The translations under genes were made by a program, and so were the position numbers. A stretch of 28,184 bases of DNA from a virus, in IMG/VR virus record IMGVR_UViG_3300031857_001055, positions 1-28,184 of that record; one strand, 5' to 3'. Below the pieces are notes generated by a model. The model did not search any database. It was not told the origin of the DNA and worked only from the letters and a program-made list of their open reading frames with translations. Each line of letters begins with the position of its first letter. The first letter of the stretch is position 1. Below, in pieces: positions 13,613 to 22,777 of the stretch.

Positions 13613-14572
13613 ATGAGTGCATTATGTTCTTGCGGTGTAAGCTTACAAAATACAGGCACACCGAATTGCATTCCAGTATTTGGAGTGACAAAACAACTGA
13701 TTCTCGTTCCATTAATTGCGAACGATGGAACAGAAAATTCAATAGACCCGACAGACACTTTAGATAGTGCTTATGTAACGGCGTTGATAAATCAAGCAGA
13801 CGATTCAAAGAGATGGTATCCTGTAGGCCCATTGAAGAATGTTGCTGGTGAGCGTGCTGATGCGTTGATGGAAACTTTCGAAGATGGTTCAAAGGTATTC
13901 ATCCGTCAAGGTGTTAGAAGCTTTACAGGCTTAGTTCTTAAAGGCGGTCCAGAGTTACTCAATCAGTTAAACTCAAACAGATGTTCATCGTTTGGGGCTT
14001 ACATGATTGACTCAAATGGATCGTTGTACGGAAAAGTAAAGAATGACGATGGTATGCTTTATCCTGTAGAGATACAAGCTGATTCATTCTACAACAAGTT
14101 GATGTTTACCACCGACACTACTATTCAAAAGATTATGATTTCTTTTGAGTTTGGTATCGACGAAAAAGACGAAGACTTGAGAATGATTTTATCTTCATCA
14201 TTTACAGGGGTAAATCTTGCGAATGTGAAAGGTTTGATTAACACTTACTACAAAGGTGTAGCAATCGGAACAACGTCAATCGTAGTTGATATTTTCAACA
14301 AGTATGGTGACTTTGTAAATGGTTCACCAGTTGAGGGATTACAGACCGCTGACTTTGTTAGTTCTGATTCAGCAACTACCGGTAAGGTGTATGACATCAC
14401 AGATAATTCTGATGTTACAATTTCTTCTGTAGCTGAAAGCACAACTCAATTAGGTAGATACACACTTTCAATGTCAAGTGGCATCACAGTTGGTGATGAC
14501 TTACAGATTCTTGTAAAGAAGAATGGCCTTGATGGTAGTACTATGTTGGGTACTATTGTTACCGCAGTTTAA
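13613..14572 (+). CDS. Probable major tail (tube) protein
   Basis: A 319-residue beta-rich protein. Its place after the head-junction genes and upstream of the chaperone-like and tape-measure genes fits the tail tube subunit, and the strong terminator after it fits a highly expressed structural gene. The first 220 residues contain strand patterns such as KQLILVPLIANDGTE and FTGLVLKGGPELLNQL. The last 95, from TTSIVVDIFNKYGDFV to the end, look like an Ig-like extension (alternating strands, SGITVGDDLQILVKKNG), as found at the C-termini of many tube proteins. It starts with a cysteine pair (CSCG). ATG 13613 follows an A-rich leader. Confidence 0.68.
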   Translation: MSALCSCGVSLQNTGTPNCIPVFGVTKQLILVPLIANDGTENSIDPTDTLDSAYVTALINQADDSKRWYPVGPLKNVAGERADALMETFEDGSKVFIRQGVRSFTGLVLKGGPELLNQLNSNRCSSFGAYMIDSNGSLYGKVKNDDGMLYPVEIQADSFYNKLMFTTDTTIQKIMISFEFGIDEKDEDLRMILSSSFTGVNLANVKGLINTYYKGVAIGTTSIVVDIFNKYGDFVNGSPVEGLQTADFVSSDSATTGKVYDITDNSDVTISSVAESTTQLGRYTLSMSSGITVGDDLQILVKKNGLDGSTMLGTIVTAV

Positions 14573-14600
14573 AGATGTTTCTGATAGTTTGATTTGTTTG

Positions 14601-14633
14601 AAAGCCCTTGCAGAAATGTGAGGGCTTTTTTTT
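14601..14633 (+). terminator. Strong intrinsic terminator after the major tail gene
   Basis: AAAGCCCT (14601-14608) pairs perfectly with AGGGCTTT (14621-14628) around a 12-base loop, with a run of eight T (14626-14633). It is the best terminator in the window and separates head and tube genes from tail genes. Confidence 0.88.
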
Positions 14634-14640
14634 ATATTTG
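14633..14640 (+). promoter_or_regulatory. -7 box overlapping the terminator T-run
   Basis: TATATTTG is an exact TAnnTTTG box. A TTG at 14608-14610, inside the terminator loop border, lies 22 bases upstream, which fits the Flavobacterium -33 spacing. The box starts on the last T of the terminator and ends four bases before ATG 14645, so its transcript would be nearly leaderless. Confidence 0.68.
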
Positions 14641-14644
14641 CAGC

Positions 14645-14818
14645 ATGGATAATCGCAAAATGATAACTATTGACGGCTATAAGTTTGAAGTCAATACAAT
14701 AGGAAAATACACAGAAAATCAGTTTCGTGAGGCGTTTAAGGACTTACCAAACTTTCATTGGCAAAATGCGTACAGACAAATCAAGAAAGAGTTTGCTAAG
14801 TTGAATGTGGAGTCTTGA
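14645..14818 (+). CDS. Small unknown tail-region protein (57 aa)
   Basis: A 57-residue protein. I place the start at ATG 14645; an earlier ATG at 14594 in the same frame would code through the terminator and promoter and is rejected. The sequence MDNRKMITIDGYKFEVNTIG, then ENQFREAFKDL and NAYRQIKKEFAKL, suggests a short beta hairpin followed by two helices. No family is recognised. It overlaps the next gene by 14 bases. It could be a small regulator or a tail accessory protein. Confidence 0.6.
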   Translation: MDNRKMITIDGYKFEVNTIGKYTENQFREAFKDLPNFHWQNAYRQIKKEFAKLNVES

Positions 14819-15269
14819 GGCCATAGCAAAAAAAGTATTAAAGCTAAATGAAACGGATGCGCTAAAGGTAGTAACTGGCAATCGTTCTATTCAGTTTGAA
14901 GCGTTGAGGCTCAATCGTCAAGTTCAGTTATACGAAAAGGGTGTTGATGTAGATGGTCGCACATTGCGTTCAGTCTATGCAAGAGGTGCTTCTGTTTATT
15001 CGCCGAATACTGAATTTATAAAGCGTGAAAAAGGCCAACCAATAAACAGAGTAACGCTAAGAGATACAGGCGCATTCTACAGCACATTTAAAGTGAAGAC
15101 TATTGCGAATGGTGATTTGGTTATTGATGCCAACACTATTAAGGATGGCGAAGACTTGCAAGATAATTTCGGAATAGTTATCGGATTGACTCAAGAATCA
15201 AAAGATGTATTAAGGGAAAAGGCGAAGCCAATAATTATGACGTATGTTAAGAGTAAAATTTTACAATAG
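14805..15269 (+). CDS. Putative tail completion/morphogenesis protein
   Basis: The protein has 154 residues. A central ARGASVYSPNTEFIKREKGQ with RVTLRDTGAFYSTFKV at about 82-97 resembles phage morphogenesis proteins of the head-closure/tail-completion kind, which carry an (R/L)DTGxFxxS/T motif. The C-terminus is a helix (ESKDVLREKAKPIIMTYVKS). No enzymatic motif is seen. It lies between the tail tube and the chaperone-like gene, overlapping both. The placement and motif support a structural or assembly role; the exact role is unproven. Confidence 0.5.
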   Translation: MWSLEAIAKKVLKLNETDALKVVTGNRSIQFEALRLNRQVQLYEKGVDVDGRTLRSVYARGASVYSPNTEFIKREKGQPINRVTLRDTGAFYSTFKVKTIANGDLVIDANTIKDGEDLQDNFGIVIGLTQESKDVLREKAKPIIMTYVKSKILQ

Positions 15270-15696
15270 CATTGACACCATGCCTACATTTAATTACTTA
15301 AAGGTAGTTGATGAAGATGATATTAAATTCATGGCTAAAAAGCGTGGGTTGTTTGGCAATTATGAAAAGGCATTTGAGGCTATTCAGAGGCAGTTAGTTG
15401 ATAGGTTTGGACTATCTGAATCATTCATTGAAATAATCGAGCTACAGAAAGAAATTATAGCGTTAAAATGCGAGGTAGCAATAACTGGAGATAAGTTTAA
15501 TAATACTTTTATTCGCATTCATGAGGATGAGTTGAAAAAAAAGTTAGAACAAAAATCTTTGAAATCAAATGAATTGAAGATATTAATTGAGAAATGGATT
15601 GGATTTAAGTTAAATTTGCACGAATTAAGTGTATCTGAATGGTTCAGTTATCTGCATCAGTATTCAGAGTTTAATAAGCAAAATAATAAGGAATAA
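15244..15696 (+). CDS. Protein in the tail-assembly-chaperone position
   Basis: The protein has 150 residues, is helical and charged, and lies directly before the tape measure (TAATG junction), where siphoviruses encode tail assembly chaperones. Its N-terminus, LRVKFYNSIDTMPTFNYLKVVDEDD, has the FY-S-I--MP pattern seen in phage proteins at this location; that supports ATG 15244 over ATG 15280, though the former overlaps the previous gene by 26 bases. Helices follow at 50-150 (AFEAIQRQLVDRF, IIELQKEIIALKCEVAI). No programmed-frameshift extension is seen: shifting at the A-run near 15535 leads quickly to a stop. It would coat the tape measure during tail assembly. Confidence 0.5.
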   Translation: MLRVKFYNSIDTMPTFNYLKVVDEDDIKFMAKKRGLFGNYEKAFEAIQRQLVDRFGLSESFIEIIELQKEIIALKCEVAITGDKFNNTFIRIHEDELKKKLEQKSLKSNELKILIEKWIGFKLNLHELSVSEWFSYLHQYSEFNKQNNKE

Positions 15697-18350
15697 TGGC
15701 AGAAGGTAAGGCATTAGGCAAAGAAGATTTATTCGTCAATGGTTTGTTTGACGATGCTAAGAGGGGAGCAACGGAACTATTAGCAGTAATCAAAGAAACG
15801 CAAGATACGATTAGGGGTTCGATATCGGCTCAAAAGGAGTTTGTGTCTACGTTTAAGGCTAAGAGCTATGACGATGTGAAGCAGTTGAATCAGGCAATGG
15901 CTGAAACCAATCAACTTATTAAGCAACAAGAGCAACTAACAAAGGCTGAATTGGTGGTGGCGCAACAAGCAGAAAAACTTAATCAACAAAAGCTAAAGAC
16001 ACAACAAGAGGAAATAAAAACAGCATCATTAGCAGAAAAACAAAATAGAGCCACAGAGCGCAGTTTAAATTCTTTGAATGGTGAATATACTAAAGGTGTA
16101 AAACAGCTCGCAGAAATAAAAAAACAGCTAAAAGAATTAGAGTTTACAGGTCGAAACAATGGCAAACTTTATAAGCAACTAGGGAAGGAGTTCGAGGAAC
16201 TAGATAAAAAGGTTCGAAAGGCAGAAGAAGGCGTTGGTGAATTTCAAAGGAACGTAGGTAACTATCCAAATGCTGTCAAAGAATTAAAGGCTCTCAATCG
16301 TGAGATGCAAAACATGGAAGTTGGCACGGCTGAATTTGAAAAAGCAGCTAAGAAAGCGGGTGCATTGCGCGACCAAATAAAGGATGCTAAAGAAGCGACA
16401 GCGGTATTTGCTAACGAAAGCAAAACAGCTCAAGCAAGTACAGCATTTGGGCAAATGTTAGGGTCAATAAAGGATTTAGATTTTAAAGATGCAGCCGACA
16501 AAGCAAAAGTATTTTCAAGCGTTATAAGTTCTATTTCTTTGACAGAGGTAGTATCGGGGTTAAAGAATTTAGGTGTAGCATTATTAAATGTTGGTAAGGC
16601 ATTATTATTTAATCCTCTTACTTTACTTGCGGCGGCGGTTGCGGCGGTTGTGTATGTAGTGTATGATTTAATCGAAGCTAATAGACAATTAGATGCAGGA
16701 TTAGAAGAAAATAGAAAGACTATTGAAGCTAATAATGAATCGTATAAAAAATATGCTAATGCCCATGCTGAATATGTTGTGAAAATGGCCGTTGCATTAG
16801 GTAAATTATCTAAGGCTCAAGGTGAATTAAAGCTTTCAGAATTAAAAAATAATAATGAAAGGATAGATTTAGCTAAGAAATTTGCAGAGCAAAAAATAAA
16901 ATTAGCGAAAGACTTAGAGGTTGACATCACACAACTTGAAAATGGTCGGGCAAATGAAAGCTATACTGGAGATTACAAGCAAATGCAAAGAAATATAGCA
17001 TTTAATAAAGGTATTATAGACCTAGAAAAATCACAAGCATTAGAAAGAAAAGGATTACTACAATCACAACAAGATGAAATAAACTTGATGAAGCAAGAAA
17101 ATGACAATGAGGAAAAGGCTAAGAAAAAAGAGCAACTAGAGAAAGAAAAAAAAGAAAATGATGCAGCATTAAAACGAATAAAGGAACATGAGGCAGCCGT
17201 TTACAAAGCCAGAGCGGCTGCAAGAAAAAAAGAGTTTGATGACTTATGGAAACAAGTTCAAAAAGATACGGAAGACTTAAACAATTATATCACAGAGCAA
17301 CAAGTAAAGTCTATTGATAACGAAGTAGAGCGCAAGAAAGCAGAAGCAAAAAGGATATACGATTTAAAAGTAAAAGAAATTGAAAACTCTAAAGCATTAG
17401 AGGAAACCAAAGCAGCAGCATTAATTGAGGCAGCACGAAGGTTAAAAAAAGCATTAGAGGATATTGACAAAGAGGCTGACGACAACAAGGATAAAGCAGA
17501 TGCCAAGCGCCAAGAGAAAAGAGCAAAAGCAGCGCAAAAAGATTTTAAAGAAAAGTGGGATGACTATCAAAAGGATGTTGACAAACAAAAAAAAGCAACT
17601 CAAGAACAAATAGCACAACTTGATAAGTTAGAAAAAGCGGTTGAGGCTGGATTCCAAAAGAGAAATAAAATAGCTAATGACTACTTAGACCGCGAAACGC
17701 AAGCAAATCAAAAAGCTATTGAGGCCCAAGAGCGACTAGCTGAACGTGGACTAGATAACACACTTGCATTCGAGAAAGAGAAAGCAGCTAAGTTAGAACT
17801 AGAGAAACGTAGACAGCAAGAGAAAGAGGTTCGTCAACAAAAGATATTTGCTTTCTATCAACTATTTTCAAGCTATGCAAAGACAGACCCTAACACAGCA
17901 CTACAAAAGGCAATCGTTGACACGGCACTTGCAGAGGTAATCAGCGGTGCATTCATTGAAGGTACTGAAAATGTAGGGCGTGACTTGCAAGGAAACAAGG
18001 TTCACAACGGCACGGATGGATACGTTGTGGCGGTGGATGGAAACGAACGAATATTTAATCCTTCACAAAATGCTAAGATAGGTAACATATCAAATGAGGA
18101 TGCAGCGCAAATACTACATGACTATCAAAAGGGAGTGCTATTTAATTATGGTAACATCGAGCAACCTAAAGGCGTATTGATTAATCAAAATATTGAGCTA
18201 AGAGAAACAAATAATCTTTTGAAGCAATTACTATCGGTAACGAATAATAAGCCTGTACATCAAACGAATATTGACAATTTAGGCAATATAGTTCACGCCG
18301 AGATTAGAAATGGAATTGCTAAAGTAACCACACATCGCAGAAGGATATGA
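15696..18350 (+). CDS. Tail tape measure protein
   Basis: At 884 residues this is the longest protein in the window. Long charged coiled-coil segments occupy about 20-270 and 390-720 (for example KKKEQLEKEKKENDAALKRI). A strongly hydrophobic stretch rich in Ala/Val/Leu lies at about 297-322 (LTLLAAAVAAVVYVVYDL). A C-terminal part, from about 730 on, has FYQLFSSYAKTDPNTALQKA and a glycine-containing module (DGYVVAVDGNERIFNPSQNAKIG) common at tape-measure C-termini. It sets tail length and is ejected with the DNA, the hydrophobic stretch probably crossing the cell envelope. With about 0.15 nm per residue, a tail near 130 nm is expected (inference). It overlaps the next gene by ATGA. Confidence 0.9.
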   Translation: MAEGKALGKEDLFVNGLFDDAKRGATELLAVIKETQDTIRGSISAQKEFVSTFKAKSYDDVKQLNQAMAETNQLIKQQEQLTKAELVVAQQAEKLNQQKLKTQQEEIKTASLAEKQNRATERSLNSLNGEYTKGVKQLAEIKKQLKELEFTGRNNGKLYKQLGKEFEELDKKVRKAEEGVGEFQRNVGNYPNAVKELKALNREMQNMEVGTAEFEKAAKKAGALRDQIKDAKEATAVFANESKTAQASTAFGQMLGSIKDLDFKDAADKAKVFSSVISSISLTEVVSGLKNLGVALLNVGKALLFNPLTLLAAAVAAVVYVVYDLIEANRQLDAGLEENRKTIEANNESYKKYANAHAEYVVKMAVALGKLSKAQGELKLSELKNNNERIDLAKKFAEQKIKLAKDLEVDITQLENGRANESYTGDYKQMQRNIAFNKGIIDLEKSQALERKGLLQSQQDEINLMKQENDNEEKAKKKEQLEKEKKENDAALKRIKEHEAAVYKARAAARKKEFDDLWKQVQKDTEDLNNYITEQQVKSIDNEVERKKAEAKRIYDLKVKEIENSKALEETKAAALIEAARRLKKALEDIDKEADDNKDKADAKRQEKRAKAAQKDFKEKWDDYQKDVDKQKKATQEQIAQLDKLEKAVEAGFQKRNKIANDYLDRETQANQKAIEAQERLAERGLDNTLAFEKEKAAKLELEKRRQQEKEVRQQKIFAFYQLFSSYAKTDPNTALQKAIVDTALAEVISGAFIEGTENVGRDLQGNKVHNGTDGYVVAVDGNERIFNPSQNAKIGNISNEDAAQILHDYQKGVLFNYGNIEQPKGVLINQNIELRETNNLLKQLLSVTNNKPVHQTNIDNLGNIVHAEIRNGIAKVTTHRRRI

Positions 18351-20185
18351 ATCAACTAAATTTTTACCTCAATAATCAGAAGGTTAATCCACCAAAGAAC
18401 TGGCGTGAGTTAGGCATTGAATGTAACTTTCAAGACGGCGAGTTCAAGAGCAGTCAAGTAACGATTAATGATTGGGACTTTGTGCGCGAGAACATTGATT
18501 TATTGCAGCAATGGATATTTTCGGGTTACATCATGGAGGGTATGGGCTTTAGGATTGAGGCGGTGCGCGAATCTGACGGCCAAGTAATACCTGTTTTGGA
18601 TGGATATATTGACTTGACTGACGATGCAATCTTTGATGAGTATTCCATCCAAGCCAAGAGCAAAGAAAAGTATTCTATTGATTGGATTAATGACACGGCG
18701 GCGGGCTTTGGATTTGACTATTTAGCAAGCCCAGAAGTGGGCCTAATTACTGATGCCGACTACATAAATATTCCTTATGTTATTTCGGCTATTCCTAACT
18801 ACAAAGAAACAGCTATTGCGATGGTATCACTTACCTTTGTAGGGCAGTCACTTTATGCGGCGGGAAGGGATTTGTTAGCGACGTTATCGGCATTAGCAAC
18901 AGACCCTTTATCGTATGGTCAGATATTTGCGTTGGTAGTTCAGATAGTAAAGTTTGTGGCTATGTTAGTGGCTATGTTGCTATTGATAAAGCAGATGTTC
19001 AACTTGCTTATTCAGCCTGTGAAGTATCACAAAGCAATGAAGCTAAGAACACTATTCGAAAAGGGATGTCAATATTTAGGTTTGACTTTTGATAGCACGG
19101 TTGTTCCTAGCGATTGGGTAATATTACCTAAGAAGTTCAGAGTGCCACCGTCAACAACTAATGCTTATGACTTTGGTATGATAGGGGCGTTAACTACATC
19201 GGAGTTCCCACAATTTGGATATCCTAAGGATATGACGTTTTCGGACTTCATCATTAAGATGAAAGACTTATTCAATGGTAAGGTGTTGATGAATAGTTCA
19301 ACTGGTAATATGCGATTTGAGCGCAAGGACTATTCAACTATTCCACCTCAATACACATTGCCACCAATCATGAATACTACATACAGATTGAACACAAGTG
19401 AGATTTATTCAAATCTGTTTATTGAATTTCAAACTGATGTAATGGAATCGAACACTATCACTCAATACAAAGGTACTTCATATCAAGTATTACAGAGTCA
19501 GATATCGAGTGTTAATCCACAATTCAAACTATTAAAGGGCCTTAAACAAGTAGAGTTAGCGTATGCATTGGGCAAACGAAAGACAGAGCTGACAACCGTT
19601 GAGAAAGTATTTGACTTCATGCTTGACGCGATTGATGAACTTATAGTTCCAACGGTTCAAGCTATTAACTTTTCAATATCTGTTATCAATGATATTGTTG
19701 ATGCCATTAATAACTTCATAGAATTTCTTGAGGACTTAGGTGACTTACCTCTTATCGGTTTTGGTTTTGATTATCCAGAGATACCTACTATCAATCCTAT
19801 CGAGTATACACCTATTGGATCATTGATTGACAATAGAGTTGGGATGTTGATGTTGGAGAATGATTTTTTCACGCAAGATAAATTACTTGCTGTGGATGAC
19901 GATGGTAAATTGAAAGTAGAACAGCCAACAGCAAAGTATGTCTATGAAAACTTTTACATCATTGAAATCATTAACAACCAATGGAAGCTTCAAGATTTTG
20001 ACCGCATACCATTCACGCTAACTGACTATCTAATGGTTAAGGATAACCCAAATGCAACCGACGATATGAAGTTGGAATCATTTATTTTTAATCCTTGGGA
20101 TGAAACAGCATCCGCGAAAACAAGAAAATTGTATATTTACAACGAAAATTTACAAAGAACGTATGTCGAACAATCAGGCGAATAA
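18347..20185 (+). CDS. Large tail hub/baseplate-like protein with hydrophobic segment
   Basis: The protein has 612 residues and directly follows the tape measure, the place of distal tail and hub proteins. The N-terminal 130 residues are beta-rich (LNFYLNNQKVNPPKNWRELG, QVIPVLDGYIDLTDD). A strongly hydrophobic helix-like stretch lies at about 191-222 (FALVVQIVKFVAMLVAMLLL), and a second amphipathic/hydrophobic region at 440-470. The remaining parts (FDYLASPEVGLIT, FDFMLDAIDELIVP) fit a hub with several beta domains. I recognise only a resemblance to minor tail proteins of Bacteroidota siphoviruses. The hydrophobic region may insert into a membrane or pack inside a trimeric hub. It overlaps the following small gene by 23 bases. 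Confidence 0.6.
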   Translation: MNQLNFYLNNQKVNPPKNWRELGIECNFQDGEFKSSQVTINDWDFVRENIDLLQQWIFSGYIMEGMGFRIEAVRESDGQVIPVLDGYIDLTDDAIFDEYSIQAKSKEKYSIDWINDTAAGFGFDYLASPEVGLITDADYINIPYVISAIPNYKETAIAMVSLTFVGQSLYAAGRDLLATLSALATDPLSYGQIFALVVQIVKFVAMLVAMLLLIKQMFNLLIQPVKYHKAMKLRTLFEKGCQYLGLTFDSTVVPSDWVILPKKFRVPPSTTNAYDFGMIGALTTSEFPQFGYPKDMTFSDFIIKMKDLFNGKVLMNSSTGNMRFERKDYSTIPPQYTLPPIMNTTYRLNTSEIYSNLFIEFQTDVMESNTITQYKGTSYQVLQSQISSVNPQFKLLKGLKQVELAYALGKRKTELTTVEKVFDFMLDAIDELIVPTVQAINFSISVINDIVDAINNFIEFLEDLGDLPLIGFGFDYPEIPTINPIEYTPIGSLIDNRVGMLMLENDFFTQDKLLAVDDDGKLKVEQPTAKYVYENFYIIEIINNQWKLQDFDRIPFTLTDYLMVKDNPNATDDMKLESFIFNPWDETASAKTRKLYIYNENLQRTYVEQSGE

Positions 20186-20393
20186 CATTAAGCAACAGAT
20201 TGAGCAAACAATGTCGGGCATTACAGGCCTATTGAAGGTTGCTAATGACAAATTAAAAGAGGCTCAAGAATCAGCACAAACGATAGACGAAAAAAAGGAG
20301 TTTGTGAGTGCTTTCATGAAGTCAGGAGTGTTGAAAGAGTTTCAAGATGTGAATAGTAAATTAGAAGAATTGAACAAATGGCAGTCATCATAA
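20163..20393 (+). CDS. Small coiled-coil tail-region protein (76 aa)
   Basis: The protein has 76 residues and starts at ATG 20163 (MSNNQANNIKQQIEQTMSG). An earlier in-frame ATG at 20100 would extend it deep into the upstream gene and is not preferred. The rest is one long amphipathic helix with a break (LLKVANDKLKEAQESAQTID, KKEFVSAFM, FQDVNSKLEELNKW), so it is a coiled-coil protein. It overlaps both neighbours (20163-20185 and 20378-20393), which suggests translational coupling with tail assembly genes. Function unknown. Confidence 0.55.
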   Translation: MSNNQANNIKQQIEQTMSGITGLLKVANDKLKEAQESAQTIDEKKEFVSAFMKSGVLKEFQDVNSKLEELNKWQSS

Positions 20394-22777
20394 CCAATAG
20401 AACAATTACAGACAAGTTAAGGCCAAGTTCAGATGTGAACTGGTCATTGTTTACTATTGGCGAACCATTAACGATAACAATAGACTTTGAGGTTTTCACT
20501 TATAAGACTTTTACATCTAATTCACCTTTGCAGTTTGGCCATGCACCTAGCGCGAACACTTATGCACTTGCAAATAGTTCGGGCAGGTTAAGCGATATAA
20601 ATGTAGGGGATGAAATCAAAATAGTTGACGGCGCGACGACGTTTATCGTAACGGTTATGAATGTGCTTTCGCCGAATCTTATAATCACTGATTATGATTT
20701 CGGTTCTTATAGTTCATCAGCAACAGCGGTAATCTATAATATAACACCCATTACAGGCGTTGGTATGCCTTATGGCTTCATTGAGAATGCGGAGATATTG
20801 AATTTTAATTCAAAGGTTGACGGAAGCTTTCAAAAGATGTATGCCATTGGTTTAGATGCTGCGAATACAACGCCTATTCCTATGCTATTTGATGGGCTTT
20901 TACCATATCAAACAGGTTCAGCTACTATTGAGGGTGTAAGCTACGATACAGCGACAGGAAAACAAGTATTTAGAATCATTCATGAAACAACGGTAACGCC
21001 TATTTATTTGGCGAATCAGTTAACCGATACACAGAATGAGGTTGCACCTACATACTACTTTAATTCTCGATGCCTTAAGCACGTTTATAGAATAGAGGCT
21101 TACGGAGTATATTCTAACCCTAACTCAAGGCAATGGGCCGATTGCAGACTAGAGATTGGCAATTCGGGATGGTTCAATGAGGTGTTTAATGGCAGTGCGA
21201 GTGATTACACGATTACGAATGTAGAGATAAACGGAAGCACAACGGCGAAGCTAAGACTAGACACCACTTTACAGACTATTGAGTTTGATATCAACGGCAC
21301 AACAGGAGATTTCAGCAACCCTTATAATATTTTATTAGGGTGGGCAAAGCTACCAAACAACCAAACAGAATATCAAGGCAATTCAAGAACCTTTGATGAA
21401 AACTTTTTGTTCACGAATACATTATTGACCGATGCAAATATTGACTTTACACCTAGCACGGTTGGTACTACATACGAATCATGCACAAATGTAATTTATG
21501 ACTATGTAAATAGTAACCAATTACACATTACAATGACTATTCAATTCAATGCGGCTGCATTAGCGGTAATGAATGAGTCATTGACACCACGTTATACGTT
21601 TTGGATTACATTGTCAAACCATGTATTAACAACGGCAGCGACACAAAACAAGCAAGCAATCTACAACGGAGTGTTTGAAACGTATAATCCAAGCGTTGCT
21701 GACATTGTAGTGATTTATCCTAAGTTTTTGCGCCACTATGAGAACGTGAATGATGCTGGAGTAGAAGCAGGCATAACAACTATTAAAGAAGATGAATGTG
21801 TAATGTATTCAAGTATCTTCTTAACGCCGATGAATTTTCCATTACCAACGGTATTCACGAAGGTAACGCTACAGATTGTAGCTAAAAAGAATAATGGCCG
21901 CGAATTTGTGATTGAGGACTTTCAATTTAATCCAAGTCAAGTATTTTCGGGCGACTATCAGCTCACAAACTTTGCCGGTACGAGAGTATTTCAGATTCCA
22001 ACAACAGAGCCACGCAAGAATGTAACACTTTCTAATTGTTATGCTGACGGCGATAAGATTCGATTCGATATTGCTTATGGATTTATGATACGTTGGGAGT
22101 ATTGGATTGCTTTAATAGGTGCGAATACTGACTTCTACGACATAAATTACCCACAAAACGGGCTGAATCAAGATTGGTTTAGGTATCAAAATGCTGATTG
22201 GGGCGTTTACTTTAGGACCGTGATAGACATTACCTATAACGGAATACCAATGAGTTACAAGCTCGATAATTTGATTGAGATAAACGATTACGAAAGCAAC
22301 ACAGATTACACCACAAAAGATGTAGAAAGCTTTGATATGAGCGGAAATAGCCTATTTGATAGCGTTAATTCACGTTGGTATATCCAATCATTCGCAAACA
22401 CACAGATAAAAGCTACATTCGAGAAAAATGCACCTTTAGATATTAACCTTTGCTATGTTGTTTTTGGAATAGAAATATTTGAGCAAGGCGGTATAGCAGG
22501 CCGACAAAGATACTCAAGCAAGTGGGCAACTAATAACCCTTTGACGTGCTTCATTCCATTGACAGGCGTAAGCGGTAACAAGGTAGAGCTAACACAACCA
22601 ACATCAGACACTATAATTGCTAAGGCGGTGATTGACCACACTTTATTGCCTCAAGGAAACATCATCTACAAGATTGTTGCGAGGTTGTATGAGAATGATG
22701 GAAGTGCAGCCAATAAGATTACAGAGGATGGAATTGATAAGTTCACAGAAGATGACATACAAAAAATAATTGAGTAA
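20378..22777 (+). CDS. Large beta-rich tail structural protein (799 aa)
   Basis: A 799-residue protein that is almost entirely beta-rich, with many Asn/Thr/Ser-Gly turns, as expected for a tail or receptor-contact protein. No enzymatic motif is visible. Segments such as NAEILNFNSKVDGSFQKMYA, DNCYADGDKIRFDIAYGF-like (about 550-570) and RWEYWIALIGANTDFYDINY recur in style with large tail proteins of Bacteroidota phages. The last residues, ANKITEDGIDKFTEDDIQKI, form a short helical end. It sits between the hub and fibre-like genes, and its stop overlaps the next start (TAATG). A host-range determinant role is possible; no family was recognised. Confidence 0.55.
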   Translation: MAVIITNRTITDKLRPSSDVNWSLFTIGEPLTITIDFEVFTYKTFTSNSPLQFGHAPSANTYALANSSGRLSDINVGDEIKIVDGATTFIVTVMNVLSPNLIITDYDFGSYSSSATAVIYNITPITGVGMPYGFIENAEILNFNSKVDGSFQKMYAIGLDAANTTPIPMLFDGLLPYQTGSATIEGVSYDTATGKQVFRIIHETTVTPIYLANQLTDTQNEVAPTYYFNSRCLKHVYRIEAYGVYSNPNSRQWADCRLEIGNSGWFNEVFNGSASDYTITNVEINGSTTAKLRLDTTLQTIEFDINGTTGDFSNPYNILLGWAKLPNNQTEYQGNSRTFDENFLFTNTLLTDANIDFTPSTVGTTYESCTNVIYDYVNSNQLHITMTIQFNAAALAVMNESLTPRYTFWITLSNHVLTTAATQNKQAIYNGVFETYNPSVADIVVIYPKFLRHYENVNDAGVEAGITTIKEDECVMYSSIFLTPMNFPLPTVFTKVTLQIVAKKNNGREFVIEDFQFNPSQVFSGDYQLTNFAGTRVFQIPTTEPRKNVTLSNCYADGDKIRFDIAYGFMIRWEYWIALIGANTDFYDINYPQNGLNQDWFRYQNADWGVYFRTVIDITYNGIPMSYKLDNLIEINDYESNTDYTTKDVESFDMSGNSLFDSVNSRWYIQSFANTQIKATFEKNAPLDINLCYVVFGIEIFEQGGIAGRQRYSSKWATNNPLTCFIPLTGVSGNKVELTQPTSDTIIAKAVIDHTLLPQGNIIYKIVARLYENDGSAANKITEDGIDKFTEDDIQKIIE

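Noticed and set aside
14594-14644. Upstream ATG extension of the gene at 14645
   Set aside because: It would translate through a strong terminator and promoter box; the encoded residues are an artefact of the hairpin sequence.
15534-15541. Run of eight A in the chaperone-position gene as a possible programmed frameshift site
   Set aside because: Both shifted frames reach stops within a few codons and do not extend to the tape measure, unlike classical G/GT chaperone frameshifts.
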